From an uncultured Clostridium sp. (lineage in GTDB: Bacteria; Bacillota_A; Clostridia; TANB77; CAG-508): a stretch of 64,000 nucleotides of DNA. The notes beneath the pieces were generated by a model. It did not search any database, was not told the DNA's origin, and saw only the letters and a program-made list of their open reading frames with translations. This document shows positions 44,678 through 55,113 of the stretch, piece after piece. The position numbers and the translations under genes were made by a program. The DNA lies in assembly GCA_948466265.1 (NCBI GenBank), contig CAOJZU010000005.1:1-64000 (forward strand), in the 5' to 3' direction. Positions within the stretch are counted from its first letter, which is position 1. Each line of letters starts with the position of its first letter.

Positions 44678-47600
44678 TTACATCTCTTTTAAAAATTCCT
44701 TTATCTCTTTTATTATTAGCTTATTTTCATCTATCTTGTATGTAATATATGGCAAAGCTGAACTTGAAAATTTTATTTTTTGTTTATATTTCTTAGTTAG
44801 TTTTTCTACAATTTCTATATCAAAATCTGAAATAGATAAATAAAATACAATATTTATCCCTCTTTGAATTATTTTAACTATTCCTTTTTGTCTGCACATA
44901 TTTTTTATTCTTGCAATTTCTAATAAATTTTCTACCTCTTTTGGCATACTTCCAAACCTATCAATAATCTCATCTGTTACATCTATTATCTCTTCTTCAT
45001 TTCTGCAAAGTGCAATATCTTGATATATTCTTATCTTTAAATCACTGTTTTCAATATAGTTATCTGAAATATAGCTTGAAACATTTATATCAATTTGTAC
45101 ATCTTCCAAATCTTCATTATATACAGGCTTTGTTCCTTGTAATTCCTTCATAACTTCGTCTAAAAGCTTACAATACATATCATATCCAACTTGTTCCATA
45201 TGTCCATGCTGGAATTCTCCAATAATACTTCCTGCACCTCTTATCTCTAAATCTCTAAGTGCAATTTTAAATCCTGAGCCGAATTCTGTAAAATCTTTTA
45301 TTGCTTTTAATCTTTTATCAGCAATTTCTGATAAAAGTCTATCTCTTCTATATGTTATATAAGCAAATCCTTCTTGACTGCTCCTTCCGAACTCTTCCTC
45401 TTATTTGATAAAGCTGAGCAAGGCCCAATCTATCTGCATTTTCTATGATTATTGTATTTGCATTTGGTATGTCTATACCAGATTCAAGTATTGTAGTGCA
45501 TACTATCACATCTATTCTTTTTTCTATAAAGTCTAGCATGATACTTTCAAGTTCTTCTCCACTCATTCTCCCATGAGCATATCCGGACTCTTGCCTCAGG
45601 TATAAGCTTTTCTACTTCTTCTTTCTTTTTTTCTATTCCTTCTACTTTATTATATAAATAGAATACTTGACCTTTTCTTTCAAGTTCTTTTGTTATAGCT
45701 TCTCTTACAACTTCCATATCATATTCTAATACATAAGTTCTAACAGGTTTTCTGTCCATAGGTGGTTCATATATAACTGACATGTCCCTAACTCCCACAA
45801 TAGACATATGAAGGGTTCTTGGTATTGGAGTTGCTGTCATTGTTAAAACATCTACATTTGTTTTCATTTCTTTTATTTTTTCTTTATCTTTTACTCCAAA
45901 TCTATGCTCTTCATCAATTATTAAAAAACCTAAGTCTTTAAATTCTACATCTTTACTAAGTAATCTATGTGTACCAATGACGGCGTCTATTTCTCCAAGC
46001 TTTAATTTTCTTATAATTTCTGACTGCTCTTTTTTAGTTTTAAATCTATTTAGAAGTTCTACATTTACTCCGAAACTTATCCATTCTAGTTTTAAATGTT
46101 TCATACTGCTGATTTGCAAGGATGGTTGTAGGTGCAAGGTAGCATACTTGCTTTCCATTCATACATGCTTTAAATGCTGCACGTATTGCAACTTCCGTCT
46201 TACCGATATCCTACATCACCACACAAAAGTCTATCCATTGGTTTTTGGCTTTCCATATCTCTTTTTACTTCTTCAATACATCTTATCTGGTCTTCTGTTT
46301 CTTCATATGGAAAACTATCTTCAAAATCTTTTTGCCAAGGAGTATCTTTTTCAAAAGCAAATCCTATTACTTTCTGTCTTTTTGCATATAATTCTATTAA
46401 ATTTCTTGCGACTTCTCTTAAGTTTGATTTTACCTTATTTTTTGTGTTTTCCCACTCTTTGCTTCCAAGTTTATTTATTTTAGGAGCCTTTTCTCCACCA
46501 CCAATATATTTTCTTATATTGTCTAGTGAATCTGTTGGAACATATAGCACATCCTGCCCTGTATATTTTATTTTTATATAATCTTTTGTAATTCCATCTG
46601 CCTTTATTGTATTTACGCCTATATACTGCCCAATACCATTTGTTTTATGAACTACATAATCTCCTATTTTTAAATCACTAAATGTAATTTTTTCAGCTTC
46701 TCTAAATTCTGATAAACGTTTAGTTTTCGGCTTATATAATTTTTCTTCGCTCTCCTTAACTCCAAACATATTTTGAAAATTATCTTCTATTTTTTTTACT
46801 TCTTCATGACTTAAAGATATAACATTTTCTTTTTCTTTTGTTATATCTTGTGAATCTAAATATATAATTTTGAATGTTGAAGCAAATTTTAAAAGATATC
46901 TTAAGTCTATCATATTTTCTAAGATGTATGGAATATTCTTTTCTCTATCTATTAAATCTGAAATCATAAGTTTATTGTCATTTAAAATATTCTCTGCTCT
47001 TAACTTTATTTTATTTATTTCATCAAATGCTATTATAGTATCTTCTGGAAAATATTCTAAAATATTCCCCTTTGGTTCTTTTTCTACTTCTTCTGATATA
47101 GGAAAAATTTTTATTTGATTAATATTTTCAGTTGACCTTTGAGACTGTATATCAAAGTATCTTATCTGATCAATTTCTTCTCCAAAAAATTCTATTCTAA
47201 TTCCTTTTTTATTTGAAATAGCAATATCTAAAATGTCTCCTCTTAAACTAAATGTTCCTTTTCCTTCCACCAAGTCACATCTTTCATATCCTAAAGTAAC
47301 CAACTTTTCCTTTATTTCTTCTAAATTATATTCATTTGCAACCATTAATTTTAAAATACTATTTTGCATAACCTTTTGATTCAGGATTGGCTGCATTAAA
47401 GTTTCAGTACTTATAACTACAATTTCAGCTTCATTATTATATATTTTAATAATACCTTCAATTCTAGCATGTAATATATCCATGCTTTGTGCATCATAGC
47501 TATATGTAACTATATCCTTTTTTGGTATATATGCCGTTTTTTTATTTAGCTTCTTAAGGCTTTTATTTAGGTTTTGTGCTTGAAGCTCGTTGTATGTAAT

Positions 47601-47747
47601 AATAAGTATAGTCCTTTTACTTTTTTCTCTTAAATCAGAAATTATACATGCTTTAGATACGTCAGATAAACCCAATATTGTTATTGGGTTTATTTTTTCT
47701 ATTTTTTCTAGGCTTAAAATTTCGCTTAAAGTTGTACTCACTGTCAT
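44678..47747 (-). CDS. mfd: transcription-repair coupling factor Mfd (four CGG +1 sites)
   Basis: Removes stalled RNA polymerase and recruits UvrA. Reconstructed 1021 aa: UvrB-like N-terminal modules, the polymerase-interacting region ([19 protein letters not shown]), RecG-like motor with Walker [44 protein letters not shown] and QIRGRVGRS. Breaks are CGG 46203-46205 (Y-G-K of Walker A), 46070-46072 (F-G-V), 45583-45585 (V-G-Y) and 45387-45389 (V-G-R, motif VI). TTC GGC at 45279-45281 is inert. The C-terminal domain is short. Confidence 0.96.
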
Positions 47748-47846
47748 TTTACTCCTTTTGCTTGATGTTATATATTATACACCTTTTGTTTTAAAATTAC
47801 AATGCCAACAAATTTGAGATACAGATTGCGACCTCAAATTCAGGAA

Positions 47847-48679
47847 TTAGTTTTCTTTTATTATTTTTTCTACTTCTTCTTTGCTTAATTCTATTATTTC
47901 ACATATTGTCTCTATTTCAATATGCTTTTTGTACATACTTAACACGATTTTTTTCTTGTTTTTTTCAATTCCTTGTTCGATTCCTTTTTTTCTTTCTTGG
48001 TTTGCAAGTGATATTTTATCTCTTAGGTCTTTTTCTCTTTGGTAGTATAGTTCTCTTGTCTCTGGATCTGCCGTTATTCTCTCTAATTCTTCTATTGCTT
48101 CTTTTAATTCTTTATCCACATCTTTATTCATATCTATACTTTCCCCCTTTATAAAATTAAACCAATCTATTTTCTTTATATCTTTCTCACTTTGTAATTT
48201 GTTTAACTCTATTATATGTATTTCCAATCTATCCGTCAATTGAACATCTTTATGCTTAGTTTCCCTTATTTCCCATTTTGTGTGTCCTTCTTCTAGTTTT
48301 TTAAGTCTTTTCAAATTATCTACTAATATGAGAATTGCTATTGTTTTATCTAGGGTTTCATAGTCCCCACCTTTTTTCAAATCCGCTGTATAAGTTTTTG
48401 CCCAATAATATAATAGTCTTTCTGGCATATAGTCTAAATTTTCAACCTGCATCTCTATGGCTACTTTTGTTCCATCATTTAATTTTGCTTTTATGTCTAT
48501 TCTTCCTATTTTGTCATCTTTTTCTTCTCCTATTAATCTTTTGCTTGTGTCTAAGCCTAGGCTTCCAATTTCTATGCCTAGTATTCTTTCTAAAAATTTT
48601 TTGTTATTCTTTCATTTCTTGTTTTTCCAAATATCATTTGGAAAATTACATCGTTTGTTACTTTTAGTTTTTCTTTCAT
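47847..48679 (-). pseudogene. Rpn family PD-(D/E)XK nuclease/transposase-like gene, broken by a -1 frameshift
   Basis: Recombination-promoting nuclease family (multi-copy in Clostridia): MKEKLKVTNDVIFQMIFG, IGRIDIKAKLNDGTKVAIEMQ (nuclease core D...E.Q), LLYYWAKTY, and a C-terminal helical tail EQGIEKNKKKIVL. The frame is lost at an A6T5 tract (48592-48602): one base is missing there, so RITK-N-F reaches a stop where RITKKFLERILG is expected. This is not a CGG event and not a C insertion. It may be decay or a slippery -1 site. One extra base gives 278 codons. Confidence 0.75.
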
Positions 48680-49054
48680 ATTTTTTCCTTTCCTATTATA
48701 TCTTAACTTACTGGTTTTATCAAGATATAACCTTATTATTTTTTGTTTGATGTTTTTTTTGGAGATTTTCCAAAGATAGTTTTAGGACTTCCCTAAGTTG
48801 TATTGATTTAAATTTTTTTGAATAGTACATTTGAAAATAATGTACTATATATTTTATATAATGCTGATTCGAAATTGTCAAGAAAAAGCATTCGACAAAA
48901 TTCGGGCCTTTTGCTAAAATTAAGAAAACATTAGGATGTTCCAGAAGTTTTTACGCTCCCAGTTATTTGCCTTGCAAATAACTCTATAAACTCTTGAACA
49001 AAAATTTATGTTGTGATAATATATTTAAAAATATATTAGTAAAGGAAAAAACAG
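48680..49054. other. intergenic region without a recognisable gene
   Basis: 375 bases between the divergent Rpn and tex genes. AT-rich; holds a short inverted repeat (GTTATTTGC / GCAAATAAC near 48958-48984) and presumably the tex promoter. No ORF, RNA fold or repeat of note was seen. Confidence 0.6.
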
Positions 49055-51216
49055 ATGGAAAAGATTATCGAAATAATTGCAAGTGAATTGCAAATAAAAA
49101 AATTTCAAGTAGAAAATACTGTAAAATTAATTGATGAAGGAAATACTATTCCCTTTATTGCAAGATATAGAAAAGAAGCTACTCGGGAATTTAAGTGATG
49201 AAATTTTAAGAAATTTAAATGATAGACTGAGCTACTTAAGAAATCTTGAAAAAAGAAAAGAAGAAGTTATTAAATCTATTGAAGAACAAGGAAAGCTTAC
49301 AGACGAAATCTCAAAAAAGGTAGAAACTGCTATTACTTTAGCAGAAGTTGAAGATATTTATAGACCATATAAACAAAAAAAGAAAACAAGAGCTACAATT
49401 GCTAAATCAAAAGGGCTAGAGCCTTTAAGTATAATTATCTATCTTCAAAATGAAACTATGGATATAGAAAAAATTTCTCTTGAATATGTTAACCCTGAAA
49501 AAGAAGTACACTCAGTAGAAGAAGCAATTTCAGGAGCTTTAGACATTATTGCAGAAAATATATCAGATAATGCAGATTACAGAAAGCACATAAAAAAATT
49601 ATATTATAGAGAAGGTTTTATAGTATCAAAAGCTTCAAATGAAGATGAAAAAACTAATTATGAAATGTATTATGATTATAGAGAAAAAATTAGCCAAATT
49701 CCAAGTCATAGGATACTTGCAATTAACAGAGGTGAAAAGGAAGAAGCTTTAAAAGTTAAACTTGAAAAGCCAGAAGATAAAATTATAGAGTATATGGAAA
49801 ATGACATTATAAAGGGAAAAAACCAATTTGTAGAAATGCTAAAAGAAACTATACTTGACTCTTTCAAAAGATTAATAGAACCTTCTGTTGAAAGAGAAAT
49901 ACGTTCTGATTTAACAGAAAAAGCAGAAACTCAGGCAATAAAAGTATTTGGTAAAAATGCAAAGCAACTTCTACTTGGTGCCCCAATAAAACGGCAAAAC
50001 TGTTATGGGCTTTGACCCTGCATATAGAACAGGTTGCAAAATTGCTGTAATTGATGAAACTGGAAAAGTATTAGATACTGAAACTGTCTACCCTACTGCA
50101 CCACAAAATGATGTAGAAGGTGCAAAAGAAAAGCTTCTAAATCTAATTAAAAAAGATAAAGTAGATATGATTGCAATTGGAAATGGTACTGCATCTAGAG
50201 AATCTGAAATGTTTGTTTCTGATATGATAAAATCAGCTGATAGAGAGGTTAATTATGCAATAGTAAGTGAAGCTGGTGCTTCAGTTTATTCTGCTTCAAA
50301 ACTTGCAACCGAAGAATATCCTGATATTAATGTATCCATTAGAGGTGCAATATCAATTGCAAGACGTCTTCAAGACCCTCTTTGTGAACTTGTAAAAATA
50401 GATCCTAAAGCAATTGGAGTTGGACAGTACCAACATGATGTTAATCAAAAAGTATTAGGTGAAAGTCTAACAGGTGTTGTAGAAGATGCGGTAAATAAAG
50501 TGGGTGTTGATATTAATACTTCAACGCCTTCTCTTCTATCTTATGTGTCAGGAATTAATTCAGGAATTGCAAAGAACATCGTAAAATATAGAGACGAAAA
50601 TGGTAAATTCACAAATAGGAAAGAGTTTCTAAAAGTTCCTAAACTTCGGAAAATCAACTTTCGAACAATGTTCTGGTTTCTTAAGAATACTAGACCGGTG
50701 ACAACGCTTTGGATATAACAGCTGTCCATCCAGATAACTATGAGCAAACAGAAAAATTATTAAAAAGTGTTGGTTTTGATAAAGAAGATTTAAAAGATAA
50801 AGAAAAATTGCAAAAGTTAAAGGAAAAATTAAAAAATATTGATATAGAAAAAACTGCAAAAGAATTAGAAATTGGTGATATTACTTTGCAAGATATAATA
50901 TCAGAGCTTATAAAACCTGGTCGTGATCCAAGAGAAGAAATGCCTAAACCTATACTTAGGTCTGATGTATTGAAATTTGAAGATTTAGTAGAAGGTATGA
51001 TTTTAAACGGAACTATAAGAAATGTAATAGATTTCGGTGCATTTGTAGATATCGGTGTAAAACATGACCGGACTAATTCATATTTCAGAAATGAGTAACA
51101 AATTTATAAGGCATCCATCTGAAATAGTTTCTGTTGGAGATATTGTTAAGGTAAAGGTTATCAAAATAGATAAAGAAAAGCAAAAAGCTTCTCTAAGTAT
51201 GAAGTTAGATAGTTAA
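49055..51216 (+). CDS. tex: Tex/YqgF-S1 transcription accessory protein (five CGG +1 sites)
   Basis: Nucleic-acid-binding protein of RNA turnover and transcription. Reconstructed 718 aa: N-terminal helical region (TIPFIARYRKEATG), YqgF-like domain opening MGFDPAYRTGCK, helix-hairpin-helix (SYVSGINSGIAKNIV, LKVPKLGKSTFEQCSGFLRI), and C-terminal S1 domain (GMILNGTIRNVIDFGAFVDIG). Breaks on + are CGG 49184-49186 (T-G-N), 49992-49994 (K-G-K), 50647-50649 (L-G-K), 50696-50698 (D-G-D) and 51069-51071 (D-G-L). ATC GGT in S1 is inert. Confidence 0.95.
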
Positions 51217-51248
51217 AAAACTCTCGGGACAACCCGAGAGTTTTTTAA
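51217..51248. terminator. bidirectional terminator
   Basis: AAAAAACTCTCGGG / CCCGAGAGTTTTTT around ACAA, between the convergent tex and divIVA genes. Confidence 0.88.
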
Positions 51249-51686
51249 CTATTTTTTAATAATTCTAATTGTGAAACAAGTAATGATTCCATTTTAGCTT
51301 TATAACTTGCTATTTGATCTTTTAAATCCTGTAATTCTTTTTGTTTTGCAAGTATTGATGCATCAATATTTGAAATTTGAGATTGTGCTGCACTTTGTGC
51401 ATTACTCAACACTTTGTCTGCCTCTGCTCTAGCTGAATTTTTTATTTCTTCTGCTGCATTTTGTGCCATAAGTAAAGTACTTTGCAATGTTGATTCCATT
51501 TGTCTGTATTTTTCAACTTCTGAATTCAGATTTTCTATTGTTTTCTTAGCTTCTGTAGCTTCTTTATATATTTTTTCATAATCTATTGTTAGTTCATCTA
51601 AAAAATCATCTACTTCCTCTGTGCTATATCCGATTTAACGCTCTTTTTGAAAACTTTTTATTTTCAATATCTAATGGTGTAATCAT
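51245..51686 (-). CDS. divIVA: DivIVA/GpsB-like cell-division protein (one CGG +1 site)
   Basis: 146 aa: N-terminal lipid-binding domain MITPLDIENKKFSKRALNGYSTEEVDDFLDE (split here at the Gly; positions 1-31), then a long coiled coil to the end. Places division or polar proteins at curved membrane. Break at CGG 51630-51632: N-G-Y replaces the family's R-G-Y, so the Gly is conserved but not the Arg. Next to sepF, as in other Firmicutes division clusters. Confidence 0.92.
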
Positions 51687-51766
51687 ATCAATTTTCTCCC
51701 TTCAAAGTAATTATGTACAAGAAAAGCGAAATTTAATATATTATTTCGCCTTTTTATAATCTATAA

Positions 51767-52225
51767 TTATTTAAGCCATGATACTGAAAGTTTTGATTTG
51801 ACTTCGTCTCTACCCATTTCATTAGCTATATCATAGTTTGCTGGCGCAACTAAAAATATTGAATTAGATACTTTTTGTATATGTCCATTTAATGCACAAA
51901 CACTACCGCTTATGAAATCTACTATTCTTCTTGCTATATCTTTATTTACATACTCAAGATTAACTATGCAAGATTTTCTTTCAACTAAATATTGACAAAT
52001 CTCTTCTGATTGTTCAAAAGTAGATGGTTGAGATATAACCATTTTTACTTGATTTCCTTGTGGCATATCTACGACTTTACCTTTATTTCTACCAAATAAT
52101 CTTCTTCCTTCTTCTTCATCATCTTCTTCCTGTTCATAGTCATAGTTTTCTAATTCTTCTTCCTCTTCCTCTTGTTCTACGCCAATGAAATTCCAAAATT
52201 TATTCATTAAATTGCTCCCAGCCAT
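51767..52225 (-). CDS. sepF: cell-division protein SepF
   Basis: 152 aa: an amphipathic N-terminal membrane-binding helix (LMNKFWNFIG), an acidic linker (EQEEEEEEL, EEDDEEEGRR), and the SepF core (VKMVISQPSTFEQSEEICQYL, IVNLEYVNKDIARRIVDFISGSVCALNG, FLVAP). Anchors FtsZ to the membrane. Intact; AGC GGT has only an out-of-frame CGG. Confidence 0.95.
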   Translation of the reverse strand: MAGSNLMNKFWNFIGVEQEEEEEELENYDYEQEEDDEEEGRRLFGRNKGKVVDMPQGNQVKMVISQPSTFEQSEEICQYLVERKSCIVNLEYVNKDIARRIVDFISGSVCALNGHIQKVSNSIFLVAPANYDIANEMGRDEVKSKLSVSWLK

Positions 52226-52352
52226 TCTAATATAACCTCCTATTTTTTCCTTTGTAATTTTCTATTAATAGTATCTTATTTTTGGAGTAATTTGTCAATA
52301 GTTTTTCACGATTGTAATGTTTTTTTAATTTTTTTGTAATAATTCTGTAATA

Positions 52353-53618
52353 TTACTCTTTTGGATTAACAATTATCTCATCATAGAGGCTTATCTTTTT
52401 CATACTATATATCTCTTCTGTGTCATATCCAAGTTCTTCTAATTCTTCAGTTGTACAATTTCTTATTATTGAATAGTTTTTGTTTTGTTTTAAGACTTTT
52501 ATTAGAATTTTGTCTTTATATCCAGCTCTATTTCTTAAGACTGATGTTTCTGCCCCTTCATCTATTATAGCCGAATTTACAATTTTTAAACCTTCAGTGC
52601 TCCACCAAATTACATCTATTGATATTTTTCTATATGCAATTAAATCTTCTACTGCTTTATTTGTCTTAAATATTATCATAACATCTCCGGTCCTCTTGCT
52701 GAACTATTTGCTCAATATCAGCATCTATCTCTCTTGTATCGGAAAGCCTTAAAGTAACTGTTTGCCCGTACTACACTATTATGCGCCTCTTCTGAATTTA
52801 AGAACACAACAATATAACATTTAAAATTATTTACAATCTTTCCGAGAATTCGTACTTCTACCTATCGTTTGACCTGTTTTTAGATTATAACTTTCTAAAA
52901 GCTCTTTATTAAACTTCGAAAAATTATTAGGTGATAGTTCTTCTTCAAAACCGATCTACTCTATAAGATATAACCCCACTTATGTTTGCATTTATATATT
53001 CTTGGCCATTGTTTAATTGTTCTTCATATCTTCTTCTCTGTTCAATTAATTTATTAATATGAGAACCAGCTGGACTAAGTTCTCCTGCAATCTTTGCCTT
53101 TTTAATTAATATTTCAGAAATATCATCCTTATACTCTGCTAATTCTTTTATGTTATTACTTGAAAGGGATTTTATAAGTAATGTTTCTAATTGTTTATCA
53201 AGAAGCTGAATATCTGCAGGATATGTACCTTTCTGCCCAGAAAGTGCCTCACCGAATTTCTTCATCTAGCTTAGCTATTTCTTCTTTTAGACTATCTTCA
53301 TTATCACTATAATATCTAAATACATTTTCTCCTTTTGATACCTTCTCTCCTTCTGCTTTTATTTCCACTAATCCATTTTTATAATTTTCACCAGATAATA
53401 CACTTTCTTCTCTTACAATATAGCCGATATGTTGTCTCTTCCTGATATATTTTTCCATTTTCTACAGCAAAAACATTAGTAGGTTTTATTATAAGCTGAA
53501 TTAAACCATACAAAAAAGAAAGGAGCAGTATTACTACAAATATAAGTGTTAACAATATTGGTATTTTCTTGTTTAAATTATTACTTTTACTGTTTTCACT
53601 CATATTTTGTATTTTCAT
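52353..53618 (-). CDS. HlyD-like membrane-fusion/adaptor protein (six CGG +1 sites)
   Basis: 419 aa after correction: N-terminal membrane anchor (about 19-40), a biotinyl/lipoyl-like segment, a central coiled coil (EDSLKEEIAKLDEEIG..., KLIEQRRRYEEQL), and C-terminal beta domains (GVISYRVDGFEEEL, KIVNNFKCYIVVFLN). A HlyD-like protein near sepF is common in Clostridia; role unknown. Breaks are CGG 53424-53426 (Y-G-Y), 53252-53254 (I-G-E), 52951-52953 (D-G-F), 52842-52844 (S-G-K), 52766-52768 (V-G-Q) and 52687-52689 (D-G-D). The start could be ATG 53618 or 53603; neither has ideal spacing. Confidence 0.85.
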
Positions 53619-53625
53619 TCCTTTC

Positions 53626-54553
53626 TTATGTATAATATGTTTTTAAAATCTTCTCTATGTTTTTTTCTATTTCATCTTGCATGTCAATCCAAACTCCGAT
53701 TTTCATTTTTTCTAAACCATGTTAATTGTCTTTTAGCATATCTTCTTGTCCCCATTTTAATTTTTTCTATCATTTCATGCTTAGTAATTAATCCATCTAA
53801 ATATTCTTTTGTTTCCTTATATCCAAGAGCTTGCATACATGTTGGCATTTCTTTATATCTACTTAAAATGCTTTTTACTTCTTCTATTAAGCCTTGCTCT
53901 ATCATCAAATCTACTCTTTTATTTATCTTATCATATAGCACTTCCCTATCCATATTTGTTATAAACAACTTATAATCAAACTCTATTCCATTTTTCTTTG
54001 ACTCAATTTCTTGTTCAGTTTTTGTTTTTCCCGTTTCTCTATATATTTCAAGCACTCTAATAATTCTTTTGTTATCATTTCTTGAAATATTTTGCATAGC
54101 TTCTTTGTCTATTTTTAAAGCTTCTTCATATAAAACATCTAGCCCTTCTTCATTTACTCTATTTTCTAAATATTTTCTATATTTGTTATCTACACTTGTT
54201 TCTTTATAGTCAATACCGATTTACAAGCGAATTAATATAAAGCCCGTGTTCCTCCGAACCACAATTGGCGTTTTTCCTTTTGCAATAACTGTTTTTATTG
54301 CTTCTATAGCTTCTTTTTTATATCTCGCAACACTATATCTTTCACTTGGCTCTACAAAATCTAGCATATGATGAGGTATTCCTTGCATTTCTTCTTTATT
54401 TGGTTTTGCACTTCCAATATCCATATATTTATATATTTGCATAGAATCTGCAGATATAATTTCTCCATCTACTTTTTTTGCAAGTTCAATAGAAAGTAGC
54501 GTCTTACCTGACGCTGTTGGTCCTGCAATAACTATAACTTTATCTTTTATCAT
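53626..54553 (-). CDS. miaA: tRNA dimethylallyltransferase MiaA (four CGG +1 sites)
   Basis: Isopentenylates A37 of UNN-reading tRNAs. Reconstructed 307 aa: P-loop [45 protein letters not shown], and the C-terminal [15 protein letters not shown]. Breaks are CGG 54254-54256 (V-G-G), 54244-54246 (T-G-L), 54216-54218 (N-G-I) and 53696-53698 (N-G-V-W). The conserved GGTGLY needs two bypasses within four codons. Directly upstream of the HlyD-like gene. Confidence 0.96.
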
Positions 54554-54575
54554 ATTTCCTTCTTCCTGTTTTTAT

Positions 54576-54996
54576 CTACCCTAAGAGACTTTGTATAAAT
54601 CCACCTATATAATTTGTCTCAAAAATAAGCATTATTATAAAAATCACCAAAAGAATTATTATACGTTTTCCTGCTTTACTTGTATCTATAACTTTGTCTT
54701 TTACTTTTCCAAATACATTTCCAAGTATCCCAAGAACTACCATCGAGTTAATTGGTGTAAATATCCATTTCATAACTGATGTGACATCATTTAATGCTTC
54801 CTCATTTTTTGAATTTAATCCTGCTTCTCCCATTTTACAAATTATTGATGTAAGTAGATACATTATAATTGTTCCGAATTACTATATAAATAACTCTTTT
54901 ACTTTTCTCATATGAATTTGTATTGTGGTATATTGTCACACAAGATATAGCAAATATTATAAATGCAATTACCCTTGTTATTGTAACTACTGGCAT
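54576..54996 (-). CDS. membrane protein of unknown function (139 aa; one CGG +1 site)
   Basis: ATG 54996 with AGGAGG upstream. Four hydrophobic segments at about residues 5-22, 38-60, 80-97 and 110-138, with a polar stretch NSKNEEALNDVTS between. No family recognised; position between mutL and miaA is the only clue. Break at CGG 54874-54876 (V-I-G-T-I, in the second membrane segment); without bypass the start and the rest are in different frames. Confidence 0.75.
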
Positions 54997-55113
54997 TTAT
55001 TCTTCCTCCTAAATCTATTTAATAAGGTTAATTTACCTATGCCTGTGCATATTTGCAAAGTAAAATGCACATATGGACGCCAAAATCTTTGATTTTGCTA
55101 ACGTCTAATTTTC

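Noticed and set aside
51217..51248. Inverted repeat as an attachment site
   Set aside because: It is a normal convergent terminator: GC-rich stem, 4-base loop and T6 on both strands.
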